Program-made: the position numbers and the translations under genes
Shown: positions 37,747-47,989 of the stretch, piece by piece
Numbering within the stretch: position 1 is the first letter of the stretch
Layout of the letters: each line of letters opens with the position of its first letter
Notes under the pieces: generated by a model
Database searches by the model: none
What the model saw: only the letters and a program-made list of their open reading frames with translations
Told to the model about the DNA's origin: nothing
Assembly: GCA_006384855.1 (NCBI GenBank)
Contig: VCJN01001790.1
Span: forward strand, 1 to 64,000
Source of the DNA: Tetraselmis striata
Taxonomy: Eukaryota > Chlorophyta > Chlorodendrophyceae > Chlorodendrales > Chlorodendraceae
Direction of reading: 5' to 3'
DNA length: 64,000 nucleotides

Positions 37747-37963
37747 ATGCATTAGCCCTTTGGGGTTCGAATGAGGCAACCGTCTAGTGGCAAAGTCGGA
37801 CCTACGACTGCAGTTGGCGCAAGAGGTGAAGTGCGGGGGCGGCTTGTACCAATGACTTGTTGATGCATGGGCCCTCCGGGGTTCGAATGAGGCAATGATC
37901 TACGGGCTATGCCGGACCTACGACTGCAGTTGGCGCAAGAGGTCAAGTGCGGGGGCGGCTTCG
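37747..37963 (+). repeat. Two-copy tandem repeat with B-box-like motif
   Basis: Units at about 37747-37850 and 37861-37963 share GGGGTTCGAATGAGGCAA, GGACCTACGACTGCAGTTGG and GTGCGGGGGCGGCTT. They differ in the first 20 bp and the middle. No coding frame. Confidence 0.85.
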
Positions 37964-38177
37964 GCTGATGCCCCGGGGCGAACTTTACTTTTATCGGTAT
38001 CTGTTGTATCCTCCCCTGCCGCTGATTACGTTACATCAATGGCCGCGTAAGGTGTCGCTAGCATGCAAGCAGCGTCCGTCAGCTCGGCGCCGCCAGCTCT
38101 TCCTGGCCACACCGTGCGGTAGACTCGGGCAGGCAACGCAGCCGCGCGCCGCGGCAAGCGCCGGCCGCTGCCCGCTG

Positions 38178-41100
38178 TCACTGGTAGAGCTCGCTGTTGT
38201 AGCCCAAGAGGCGCCCGTCGGCAAAGCGCACTGCCGCTCCTCCTGGCGGCTGATCCTGCGGGCGCACACGGCAGACGCCAGCGCTCGGGGTGAGAGCAAA
38301 TCAAGAGATGATGGCATGAGATCAAAGGAGACGGGACCGAGCCCGCCGGCACCGTCACCATGGCAGGCGAATCAGCTGGGCAGGTAATGCGGGTCATGCG
38401 CGTGAGAGCAGATCGACACGTGCCCTGAGTCTCACTGGTGATGGCTGGGATTGTGTTATCCTGGTGGTGCAACTGAGGCCGAGACCCAAAGAGTGGTTTT
38501 TAGCTGCTCATGAGAATGCGATGGACGGGATTGTCGTTTCTTATAGGGGCACAACCCAGAGCAAGCTTTATATATCTGAGAGCAAGCTTGTTTGCGCCAT
38601 TGACAAGCATGAGGAGTACCGTATATACACAAATAAATAACGCGGATAAATAACGTTTTCGACCCCCCCCCCCCCCCCCCCCCGTCAAGAGGGAATAACT
38701 GTACGGTACTTAATTGTCCATCTATGCATTTATATACATATACATACATACATATATTATTCATGTACAAAAATATGTATAAATGTGTACATATATATAA
38801 ACAGAAATATTATGTATGTATGTATGTGTATTATATATTATCCATTATATATTATCCATTATATATACATATATATATATATATATATCGTCTACCTACC
38901 TCCTATCTATATGTACTGCTCCATATTGATGATCCGATCATCGCCACGGCGGAGGCGGCAGGCGCATGCGAGAGCCATATCCGCCACAGGCCATGGAGGG
39001 GTGGGCGGGAAGGTCGTCACTTGTCTTTCCTCACATTCGGTGTTGCCGATTGGGTGAGAGGCCACCCGAGCGCACGGCATACCTGCGGAGGCGAGCCGGA
39101 CTTTTGCGCGCTGGACGACTTGCTGCCTGTCCCAGTGCTGGTCGACGGCTGCGGGGAGGCCTCCGCGGCGCGCGCTCTGCCGGGCGTCGTGGCGGGCGGC
39201 CGCCGGCGCTTCATGGCCGCGACGAGGTCCGGGTTGCTGAGCGCCGCCACCTTGCGCTCCAGCCTGCGGTTCACCCTGATGAACTTGTCCGCCAGCGCCT
39301 CCGCCTCCTCCCGCCGCCGGTCCGTGTCCATGATGGCAGTCTGTGCCTCCTGGTGCAGCTGCTCCAGCTGGATGGCCTGCGCCCTCGCCTGCACCACGCA
39401 AGCCAGCAGCGGCGGTGCCGATGAGCCATGGCTGCGCACTGTGACACGGGTCTACCTGCTCACTATCAATGCAGCACTGTCAGCAATGTCATGCCATGCG
39501 GCCGGTGTGATGTGCGCTCGGGGCTCTTGTTTCGGGGGCGGGTGGATTTGCAACTTTGCGCGCTTTCCGAATGCTGACTCAGGGCTGGTGAAAGTAATAA
39601 CTAAACCCAGCTTCAAGCCCTAAAGATGATGAACCCTTAATTAATACTCCGGTTTATATGCGTGAGCGCTGAGAGATGGCAGTGTACGGTGCGAGTCCCC
39701 GGTGTGATCGCGCGCGCGCCGCGCCGCCAGCACCGCCAGCACCACCAGCCCATGCGCCCATCTTGCTGCCTGCTCCCACTACCTTTACTACTGCTCCACA
39801 ACTGCACTATACAGTACTACTGCACGGGCATACAGGACAAGCCAAGCAAGCCGCTGGATGAACGACACAGAAGCGAATCGGCGAAAACGTACTGCGCTAT
39901 TTTTCGTGACAGCGCATGACATTTCAATAAATTATGTACAGGTTCCGTGTCACTCCGGGCCACTTGGCCACCACAAACACAGCGCTTCAAAGTTGAAACT
40001 TATTAGTAATGTCTCTCCTTGTCTTGTACTACCATTTGATATAGATAGTAGGATTATTGGAATCGGAACGGCACATTCCAGCAACATCTATCAGCATGAA
40101 AGGGCAACCTGAGCGGAAGGGGGGGGGGGAGGGGGCTGCAGCACCTTGCCGCGGTGCTCGCGCAGCTGTGCCCTCGTCGTGTTGAGGCTCATGCGGTTCT
40201 CGTACGATCGGTTGGCCAGCGCCTTCTTCTGCCGCCGCTCCTCCTCGCTCAGCTCCGCAAACGCGAGCTGCAGCTTGGCGCACTCCGCGGCGCCCGCGGC
40301 AGCCGCTGCCGCCGCCTCGCGCATGCAATCCTGCACGTGGGACAGTTCACACTGGCATCCGGGACGCAGGCCCGCGTCAGCTGGGTACCCACAGTACAGT
40401 GACGTGTCTCTTTCGCGAGGCCGTGACACCAAATGCCGGAGCCACGCTCCGAGCTTGCGGTGCACTAATCGCTATCCTTTTCAGCCGCCCGCGAAGAGAA
40501 AGTATGTGTTCATCTTGAAGTGAACAAGAATACATAGCTCATTCCGACTCATTGCTGCGTGACGATTGGTTTTTCTGTCGACCTGCCAACCCAATTAAAC
40601 GTCGTTGCGGTCCTGGTCGACTCTGCTCTCAACGCACGCCGGCGCGGAAAGGGCGTTGACTTCGATCGCCGATCACCTGACGCAAGGCGGACCTGCTGCC
40701 ATAGCCCCCTTGGTAGTTCCTCTGCCCTCCCTTGGTAGTTCACACATGCACACTCCCAGCACTAAGCTAAGTGCAGGCGCTCCACAAGAGAAGCTTGGCT
40801 TCGCCCCTGCCAAGGCCCCCCCCCCCCCCCCCTCTCCCCTCCCAGCTGGTCTGCACGCCAATTGTTGGTCCCCAGTCACTGCGCACCTGCGCCTGAGCCC
40901 ACTTGGACTCCGCAACCAATGCCCGCTGCTCCGCTTTCCAGGCCCGCTCCTCGAGCGCATCATTCTGCAAGCGCAGGTCAGGGCACGGAGCGTTGGTAGT
41001 GCGCGGTTGATGTGTGCATCTGCAGCATCGATGCGGTCTCGTGTTGCTGCCGGAAGAGGCGCACCCGCTGGGTGTTGCGGTGCTGCGACATGTTGTGGGC

Positions 41101-41938
41101 CACGGAGAACTTTTGCAGCTCCGCCTCCGCCGCCTCCTGCGCAGTGTTGCAACGGAGGGAGAGGAGGGGGGGGCATGTGAGCTCGGGCATGCCGTGGCTT
41201 TGCGGCGGGGAGGGCACTGCAGCGGGGCGGGAGGCGCCGCACCGCGCGCGCTATCTGCGCTTCCAGCTCTGCATGGCAGTGGTCCTCCAGGTGCGCCACC
41301 AGGTCCAATATCCATTTGCTCTGGATTGCCTTCTTCTGCGCGGCCAGCGGGGGAAGGGAGGCGGGGTCTGAGGGACACCCAGCCCGCGTGCTTTGTGCGC
41401 ACGCGTTTCATCAGCGATGCGATGGTGGCGGCGGCATGGATGAGCGTTGGGAGGGATGAATCACAGGCGTAGTCATTCCGTATGAAGGTTGGGGATGCCA
41501 AGCCTGTGTGATTGCGTCTCAGCCTATCTCCATGCACTTATGAGCGAGTTGACATGCTGTCATGGCATGCGCTGCGGAACTCATTATCAGCCAGGCTCGC
41601 ACCGCGTAGGTGGGCCCTGCAAACTTGGCGATCAGCGCCCTGGCGCGGGCCTTGGAGCTGTGGTGGGCGGCACAGCGCACAAACACAAACTCAAGGCTGA
41701 TGTCTGGAAGGCGTGAGAGGTGGGGGGGGAGGGGGGGGGGGGGCGCTGCGGCATGTGATTATTCATTACCGGGAGGAATAGCGACTATATTCACGTGGTG
41801 GAAATGCTGGAAGCCATCCGAAGCAGCACTGATTCGGATTTGAAGGAGATTCTACCCGTAATAGATACTACTAAAGCTGAACTCAGTCTGCTCCACATGC
41901 ATGCTTTCCGACGAGGGAGCAGGGTAGGGATAGGTGGG

Positions 41939-41969
<31 letters not shown>

Positions 41970-42638
41970 CTCTACATCCCGCCACTCACTTGGTGCCGCC
42001 TTTGACGGACTGATGGCCGGTGCTCCCGAGTCGCGAGGTGTCGACCCCGGGGCGGGGGCGCAGGCTGGAGTGCGCGGATGGCATCCTGGCTCCACCGCGG
42101 CGCGGCGCGACTGGCAGCAACTGCTGGGTCGCGCGTCCCTGACGACAAGCTAGGCAGCTGCGAGGGCGAGACAAGGCGTTAGTACGATGGAGGCCCGCTT
42201 CACAGGTTTGGGGTGACATCGCGACAGCGATGGATGATTGGATGTTGCCGAGCCGTGCGGAAGGGGCTACGGAGTAGCTCGCCCGACGACGCGGTCCAAC
42301 GGGGTAAATATATACACTGGTGGTTCACGCCGGAGCTCGTCGTTCCGCCCTTGCAGCGCTATGCTGCCATGCACCGTATGCAACCTCTACAGGCACCGAT
42401 GCAGGGCTTCCGCCACGCCCCGCTCGGCTCATGACATCGGCCGTGGCGGCGAGGCATCCCGAGCTGGGCGAGCCCCCAGCCTCTCTTACCGCCGCGCGCA
42501 CCTTGAGCTGTCGGGGGCAGCGCGTCGACGGCGGGCAGCAGTTCTAGGACAGTGGCGGCGGTCTGCTTAGTATGCAGTAGTTTGTTAGCGTCGTCAAACG
42601 CCAACCCACGATACGCCCACTGTTCTGCCGTGCTGGGA
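38178..42638 (-). CDS. Coiled-coil protein of unknown function, multi-exon
   Basis: Not recognised. Exons on the minus strand: about 42638-42502, 41703-41603, 41335-41243, 41136-41065, 40964-40887, 40330-40145, 39388-39083, 38255-38178. From 41335 on every exon is an exact multiple of three and every junction is phase 0; the first visible junction is phase 1 on both sides. This coherence supports a real gene of at least 340 aa. Recognisable parts are AYRGLAFDDANKLLHTKQTA, ISLEFVFVRCAAHHSSKARA, KWILDLVAHLEDHCHAELEA, an Ala/Glu-rich coil with LAFAELSEEERRQKKALANR, and another coil with DTDRRREEAEALADKFIRVN. A basic Ser/Pro-rich tail follows, ending FADGRLLGYNSELYQ. Long heptad-like Glu/Lys/Arg stretches predict coiled coil, as in cytoskeletal or flagellar scaffolds. 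The 5' end is unresolved and lies within about 200 bp of the YR element. The intron at 38256-39082 holds an AT-rich TACATA/TATG microsatellite. Confidence 0.7.
38724..38892. repeat. AT-rich simple repeats
   Basis: TACATA, TATGTATG and (TA)n tracts in the last intron of the coiled-coil gene. A run of about 19 C at 38665-38683 lies just before it. Confidence 0.85.
41773..41935 (+). other. Short open segment within an intron
   Basis: The plus strand reads EMLEAIRSSTDSDLKEILPV and KAELSLLHMHAFRRG, protein-like but in the antisense orientation to the host gene and next to a 30-nt G run. It may be a fragment of a foreign gene or chance. No start, family or splice context could be assigned. Confidence 0.2.
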
Positions 42639-42999
42639 CTGCGCGATGGGTTTCTGCTCGTCTCGCGTGCCCGTAGTGGGTGCCGACGTGCGACGAGCAC
42701 AACGGCAGCAGGCCGTTTTAGCCGTTGGAGCCGACATCGTCGTCGTCGGGTCGACCAGCCAGTACGGGTAGCCCAGGCAGGGCGGGAGGTACGGGTAAGA
42801 TGATTTCAAGTTGAGTTTAGGTCTGCCAAAAAGGTCGCGCCAGCTGCTTTACACAGTCAAGAGCCGAAATTGGCATTTCAAGTTGAGTCTGGTTTTGCCT
42901 AAAAGGTCGTGCAGGCTATTTCACACGGTCAAGAGCCGAAATTGGCTGGAAGGTAGAGTGAAAAGCGTGGAGGGAAAACGGAGTCAGGGAGTGTAACGC

Positions 43000-43178
43000 A
43001 GCGAAAACTGGAAGATGGCAGGCTCAGCTGTTATGGCTGCATTTATGTCTACTCGTGCTACACCCAAAAAGGGCGCAACGGCAGGTGCCTAGTTCCGGCC
43101 CGTACCACTGAGCAACACTTATTGTATCTGAAAAGCGGTTAGGTCAAAGGAGGAAACCCCATAAACTAGTTTAGATCA
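43000..43178 (-). repeat. Left terminal direct repeat of YR element 1
   Basis: Matches 45915-46085 over most of its length with small indels. It ends in ACTAGTTTAGATCATTTCAA and runs into the YR core motif. The same end motif recurs in the terminal repeats at 46355-46376, 49828-49840 and, diverged, 51780-51796. Confidence 0.8.
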
Positions 43179-43204
43179 TTTCAAGGTGAGTCTGGTTTTG
43201 CCAG

Positions 43205-44767
43205 TCATGTGCGAACGGAGAAAGCGGTGAATTGACGGAGAAGGGGTAGCGCCAAGTCATGAAAGAGGCACCGGGAAGGCCACCGCTGAGGCGGAGTCTT
43301 GTTGGACTTGGAAGTGGCGGAGGGCGCGATGTGGCCAAAGAAGAACCAGGCGCCATGTGAAGGAAGAACGTTGGAGTTAATGTAGTCCAGAACGACGTCG
43401 GAGTTAGTGGCCCAGCCGCCTTGGTAGCGAATGTGGGACAATGGAGCTCCGATGGCGTTAGCGGCAGATGCTGCTCCCTTGCGAAGGCTGTGTGAGGTCC
43501 AGGAAGTGCCGGCGGGAGGGGCAGCATCGACAAGACGAACGGTTGTAGACAGCCAGTCCGACATTGTAGCGGCGGTCCAAGCTTTTGACTGCTCGCTCGG
43601 GGTGACCGCCCAGAAGTTTGTCTCAGCCAAGGCAACAGGATCCAGGGGGCAGACTGTACGCGGTCGATGAAGTGGTGCAGGAGACGTGCAACTCGGGGCT
43701 GTTCTGACACTGGAAAGAGAAGCACGCGCAGGTCGTCGGGAACCCGTCGGCAAGCGCGACTTTTCTCGCGGTACACCTGCAGGGTAATGTTGTAGTCGTC
43801 GACATGCACATCCCGCACTCGGCGGGACACGCCAGCAAGTCCCAATGGCAAAGAACATGAAGTTGACAACCGAGGCCACGAGGGCTCGGAAGTTGTACTT
43901 GTACTCTGTGGTGGGAGCAGGCACAATTAACTCGGCCCTCTCGACGAAGCTGTAAGCTGCATCAGCAGGCAGAGGGACTCGCAAAGTAGGGGCGACTTTC
44001 AGACGGCGCTGCCGCAGCGTCAGTCCACGCCGAGCTGCAGTAAGGTGCAAGCTGTCCTTGGCGATTGGGTCGAGGTTGTGCAGCTCGGAGAACGTGTTGA
44101 TCGCAGACAGATAGGGTTGCAGTGACTTAGCCCCAATGTGCCCTCGCTCTGCAATCCATGCAACGTACCGGACGACAGTAGCAATGGTCGCCTCCAGCGG
44201 GCTGATGTTCTCGGAATCGTGGAAGAACTCCGCGAACTGAGACAGTCTGCCGGCGTAACTCTTGAGTGTTTGAGCGGTGAGGGAGTTGGAGAGCAGGTCG
44301 AGCGTCCGCTGCCCTAACTCGTCTGCGCCGAAAGCAACCTGCAGTCGAGATCGCAGTGAAGCAGCCCAGGGAGCGACAGGTTCGGGCTCGTCAATTACGT
44401 AAGTGCGTCGTTTTACCGACAGAGTGGCACGGGGGCGAATACTGTTAGCAAAGTACTCGGCAGCACCGGTTAGGTTCCCGGCGGTTGGCCGGTCGTTGCT
44501 GGACGGGTTTTCAGTAGCACCAGTATGGGTTTGCGGGGCTAGGTTCAGGTAAGAGGGCCGCCCCGCCCGCCCTTCGTGCTCGTAGCGCCTGTCACGCGCG
44601 TAACTTACACGCGCGAAGCTTGGTCGTTGCAAACCAGTTGTACCACGCAGTGTGACAACCGACGGACGCAGTGATGAGATGGTACGGGAGGCGGTTGGTT
44701 GAGCCGCCGTGTGCATGTGTGCGGATGGCTGAGCCGCACCCGGTTGGAGCTGTAAGGAGCGCCGCAC
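43205..44767 (-). CDS. Tyrosine recombinase (integrase), locally frameshifted
   Basis: Tyrosine recombinases cut and rejoin DNA through a 3'-phosphotyrosine. The 520-aa frame has an N-terminal SAM-like core-binding domain (LTAQTLKSYAGRLSQFAEFF, YVAWIAERG, LQPYLSAINTFSELH) and a catalytic end with SHSLRKGAAS (H426-x2-R429), YQGGWATNS and LDYIN with catalytic Tyr462. Between about 43850 and 43655 the family sequence lies in another frame (GVSRRVRDVHVDDYNITLQV), where the first catalytic Arg/Lys region should be; the copy at 46.5-47.9 kb confirms this. So two compensating single-base shifts replace about 65 residues with unrelated sequence, and this copy is probably inactive unless they are sequence errors. 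It lies 165 bp downstream of the Gag-like ORF. Confidence 0.85.
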   Translation of the reverse strand: MRRSLQLQPGAAQPSAHMHTAAQPTASRTISSLRPSVVTLRGTTGLQRPSFARVSYARDRRYEHEGRAGRPSYLNLAPQTHTGATENPSSNDRPTAGNLTGAAEYFANSIRPRATLSVKRRTYVIDEPEPVAPWAASLRSRLQVAFGADELGQRTLDLLSNSLTAQTLKSYAGRLSQFAEFFHDSENISPLEATIATVVRYVAWIAERGHIGAKSLQPYLSAINTFSELHNLDPIAKDSLHLTAARRGLTLRQRRLKVAPTLRVPLPADAAYSFVERAELIVPAPTTEYKYNFRALVASVVNFMFFAIGTCWRVPPSAGCACRRLQHYPAGVPREKSRLPTGSRRPARASLSSVRTAPSCTSPAPLHRPRTVCPLDPVALAETNFWAVTPSEQSKAWTAATMSDWLSTTVRLVDAAPPAGTSWTSHSLRKGAASAANAIGAPLSHIRYQGGWATNSDVVLDYINSNVLPSHGAWFFFGHIAPSATSKSNKTPPQRWPSRCLFHDLALPLLRQFTAFSVRT

Positions 44768-44931
44768 CGAGGAAGGTCTCTAATCGCAGTATGTAAGGTG
44801 AGGGGGTCAGGTCTTGACACATGGGACTCATCCCGTGACCGTCGTTGAGCTGCTAGGGTGCGCTTTGCGGCGGTCACCGAAAGGTGGCCTCGCAAAGCTC
44901 CAGCAGCTCCGACGAAAGGCGCCCCACACCG

Positions 44932-45840
44932 TCACTCGTGCTCACCTTCGCGGCCACGCCCGCGTCCATCACCACGTCCTCGTCCATGCCCGCGCCATGC
45001 AGCCGCTGCCGCTACCCGAGCAGTAGCGGTTGCTTTTGCGCTGCCGGCAACTATCGCCTCGAAGACGCCACGCTCGTAGTCCCTCATGAGGTCCCCAAAA
45101 ATCGCGGAACCCAGATGCTCGGAAGCAGGCTGAAAGTGTTGGGCTCGCAGCACGTCCAAAACACCTTGGTCACCGTGCACGCGCTTGACCTCATTAAGCC
45201 TCCGTAGGAAGGCCAAACGAAAGCAAAACGCCTTGTCGATGGCTTCGGCGTGGTTCCGAGCTCTCACGAGGTAGGGGGTGAAATCCTGACTTGCAGCAGG
45301 GACGTAGGGCAGCAGCTCGTCGAGAGCCACGAACACTGCGGCCATGTGGGTGCCGAAACACGACATCCATAGACACTCCTCCGGGGCCGGCAGACGCCAG
45401 TCATCATGTTTGAGGTACTCGTCCGTTAGGTCGGTGCTCAGGGGGAAGAGTCCGGGCACTCGACTTACCGGTCGAACGGCCTCGTAACCAGACTCTGCTC
45501 GCTGCAGTAGATCTGGCACCGCGAGGTAGTCGTCCTCGTCACTCACGGATTTTGCTCCGACACGGCCGCTCTGGGCTAGCTCTAGCAAGTCGGGGCGCTC
45601 TGCGGCTCCCCCGCTGCATGTCGGCTGTCCCGCGATGTGCTGCCCGGAACCGGAGCCATGTGCCCCATCTCCATCAACAACGCGGTCACGAGCCGTCAAT
45701 TGGGCTAACGCCGTTGCAAGCTCGCGCAGCAATGTAGACTGGGCCATCACGTCTGCGTGTAGCGACTCCAGCGTCGGCTCAACGACGGGTTCTTCTCCAT
45801 CTAGCATGGCAACGCACGGACGTACGGATGAGAATATCAC
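44932..45840 (-). CDS. Gag-like ORF1 of the YR element
   Basis: A 302-aa intact frame starting 75 bp inside the right terminal repeat. The N-terminal third is acidic and helical (LLRELATALAQLTARD). The middle has DDWRLPAPEECLWMSCFGTH, FVALDELLPYVPAASQDFTP and FCFRLAFLRRLNEVKRVHGD. The C-terminus is Ala-rich, then Arg/Gly repeats (RGHGRGRGDGRGRGREGE). A conserved helical body with an RG-rich nucleic-acid-binding tail is the usual design of Gag-type proteins. No zinc knuckle, protease or polymerase motif is present. A decayed homolog lies at 48.0-49.6 kb, so the frame is under common descent rather than chance. Function as Gag is inferred. Confidence 0.65.
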   Translation of the reverse strand: MIFSSVRPCVAMLDGEEPVVEPTLESLHADVMAQSTLLRELATALAQLTARDRVVDGDGAHGSGSGQHIAGQPTCSGGAAERPDLLELAQSGRVGAKSVSDEDDYLAVPDLLQRAESGYEAVRPVSRVPGLFPLSTDLTDEYLKHDDWRLPAPEECLWMSCFGTHMAAVFVALDELLPYVPAASQDFTPYLVRARNHAEAIDKAFCFRLAFLRRLNEVKRVHGDQGVLDVLRAQHFQPASEHLGSAIFGDLMRDYERGVFEAIVAGSAKATATARVAAAAAWRGHGRGRGDGRGRGREGEHE

Positions 45841-45914
45841 ACACGGGTGGTGAGCCGGGTGTGGTCGTGAACAACCTGGGGTGACCTTGCTCGCAACAGG
45901 TTACGAGACAGTTT

Positions 45915-46085
45915 TTACATCGCTGCGTGTAACTGGAAGATGGCAGGCTCAGCTGTTATGGCTGCTTTTATGTCTACTCGTGCTGCACTCAAAAAAGGCG
46001 CAACGACAGGTGCCTAGTTCTCGTACCACTGAGCAGCACTTGTAGTTGATAGGCGGTTAGGTCAAAGGAGGAAACCCCATAAAGT
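45915..46085 (-). repeat. Right terminal direct repeat of YR element 1
   Basis: Partner of 43000-43178. It diverges after CCCCATAAA, so the core motif is missing at this end. Confidence 0.8.
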
Positions 46086-46477
46086 TTATATCAGACAGAT
46101 GAATAAAGCGTGGAAAACGGAGTCATGGGGGCGCTGTGTGTAACACATGGTATCGGGAAGACGGCAGGCTCAGCTGTTACTTACGGCTGCTTTTATGTAC
46201 GCACGTATCCTTCGTACCCGCCCCGCCTCGTACTCGTGTTGCTGCATCACACGAACGGGTGCAGCGACGGGTGAACTAGTAACCCGTTAGTACCATTCAT
46301 AGTAGCACATGTATGTGTAGCCGGAAACACGGTTAGGAAAGGAGGAAACCTCAGCATGAACTAGTTTAGATCATTTCGAGTTGAGTCTCGTTTTGCCAGT
46401 GAGGAGCGAACGAAGAGCGGCAGATTGACGACGCATGAGTACGGGTAGCGCCAAATCCCGAAGGGGGCACCGGGGGG

Positions 46478-47931
46478 TCACTGTTGCGGAGTGTTGTTAA
46501 ACTTGAAAGTGGGGAAGGGGCACAATGTTGTCGAAGAAGAACCACGCTCTAGGTGAAGGGAGAAATTGGGGTCGATGTAGTCTAGAACGACGTCGCAGTT
46601 TTTGGCGTATCCGTCTTGATGGCAATTGTGGGGCAGTGGGACTCCAATGACGTTAGCAGCAAAGGTTGCGCCCTTGCGAAGGTTGTGAGAGGTCCAGGAT
46701 GTGCCGGCGAGAGGGGCAGCACCAACGAGACGAACGGCAGTAGAGAGCCAGCCCGACATTGTAGCGGCAGTCCATAAGTTGGACTGCTCGCTCGGTGTGA
46801 CCGCCCAGAAGTTATGAGTTTCGGTCAAAAAAGGCATCAGTAGGGACTAGGGGGGCAAAAGTAGTGCAGGAGACGGGACACGACGGGGTTTCTCCGACGC
46901 GGCGGGAAGGAGTAGCACGCGGAGGTCGTCGGGGCCGGCACGGCCGGCACGGCTGCCGGACGGTACACTTGCGGGGTGATGTTGTGGGAGTCGACATGCA
47001 CGTCCCGCACTCGGCAGGACACGCCAACAAGTCCCATGGTAAAGAACATGAAGGTGACAAATGCAGCCATGAGGGCATGGACGTCGTATTGATACTCGGG
47101 GGGAGGAGCAGACACAATCAACCCCGCTCTGTCGACGATTAAAGAGTAAGCGACATCGGCAGGCAGCGAGACTCGCAAAGCGACATGCCACGACGCGCCG
47201 CGGTGATGTGCATGCTGTCCTTAGCGATGGGGTCGATGTTGTGCAGCTCGAAGAACTCGCTGATTGTTGACAGATAATAAGGATGCAACGACTTAGCCCC
47301 TATGTGGCCCCGCTCACCAATCCAAGCGACGTACCGAACGATGGTGGCAGTAGTCGTCTTTAGCGGGCTGATGTTCTCGGAGTCATGGCAGAACTCCGCG
47401 AGCTGAGACAGCTTGCCGGCGTAGCTCTTGAGCGTCTGGGAGGTGAGGGAGTTGGAGAGGAGGTTGAGGGCGCGCTACCCAGCACGTCCGAGCCGAACAC
47501 TTCATGTAGACGAGCTCGAAGTAAAGCCGCCCATGGGGCGAGAGCTTCTAGCTCGTCAATCACGCAAGTACGACGTTTGACCGACGGAGTACCTTGAGGC
47601 CGGCCTATTTCGGCAAAGAAATCGGGCGCGGCGGGTAAGTTGCCGGCAGTTGGATGGCAATTGCTGGACGGTTTAGTCCGGGCACCGGTACGGGTTTGCG
47701 GAGCAATGTTCAGATAGCCGGGCCGCCCCCGCGCCCGTCGCGCTCGGAGCGCGTGTCTCGCGCGTAACGTACACGCGCGAATGATGGTCGTTGCGAACTA
47801 GTTGTAACCCGTAGAGTAACAAGCGACGGGCGCAGTGATGAAATGGTACGAGAGACGGGATGTTGAACCGTCATGTGCATGTGGGCGGATGGTTGAGCCG
47901 CACTCGGCAGTGGATGTAAGAAGCGCCGCAC
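46478..47931 (-). pseudogene. Decayed tyrosine recombinase of YR element 2
   Basis: Pieces in three frames align with the YR of copy 1: RTISSLRPSLVTLRVTT (47.85 kb), SQTLKSYAGKLSQLAEF-like sequence (47.4 kb), VTFMFFTMGLVGVSCRVRDV (46.99 kb) and TSHNLRKGATFAANVIGVPL (46.68 kb), with a final VVLDYID. The H-x2-R and Tyr residues survive but stops and shifts separate the parts. It preserves the central segment that is frameshifted in copy 1. Confidence 0.8.
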
Positions 47932-47989
47932 CGAGGAAGGTCTTAATGAAGTCTGCCTTCATCATACTTCATTTATACCGGAGAAGGTC

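Larger units (their letters stand above)
37206..38177. other. Spacer between HtrA and coiled-coil gene 3' ends
   Basis: The two genes converge. The spacer holds a tRNA-like stretch at about 37637-37700 and a two-copy tandem repeat at 37747-37963. No coding sequence seen. Confidence 0.45.
42801..46110 (-). mobile_element. Tyrosine-recombinase element, copy 1 (Gag-like + YR, no RT)
   Basis: Direct repeats flank two minus-strand ORFs. The left repeat (about 43000-43178) and right repeat (about 45915-46085) share GGAAGATGGCAGGCTCAGCT, GGCGCAACG, CAGGTGCCTAGTTC and GGTTAGGTCAAAGGAGGAAA. Left of it the core ATTTCAAGTTGAGTCTGG-TTTTGCC occurs at about 42803 (variant), 42874 and 43179, with a 73-bp tandem duplication at 42801-42945. 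Transcription order is Gag-like ORF, then YR; only 165 bp separate them, and no reverse transcriptase or RNase H is present. Tyrosine recombinases with Gag are known from DIRS/PAT/Ngaro retrotransposons, which also have RT, and from Cryptons, which lack Gag and long repeats. This copy fits neither cleanly. Confidence 0.75.

Noticed and set aside
41990..42084. Candidate first exon of the coiled-coil gene with an ATG at 42084 and a good GTGAGT donor
   Set aside because: Its end phase does not fit the next exon at 41703, whereas the exon ending at 42502 does fit (phase 1) and reads as conserved protein.
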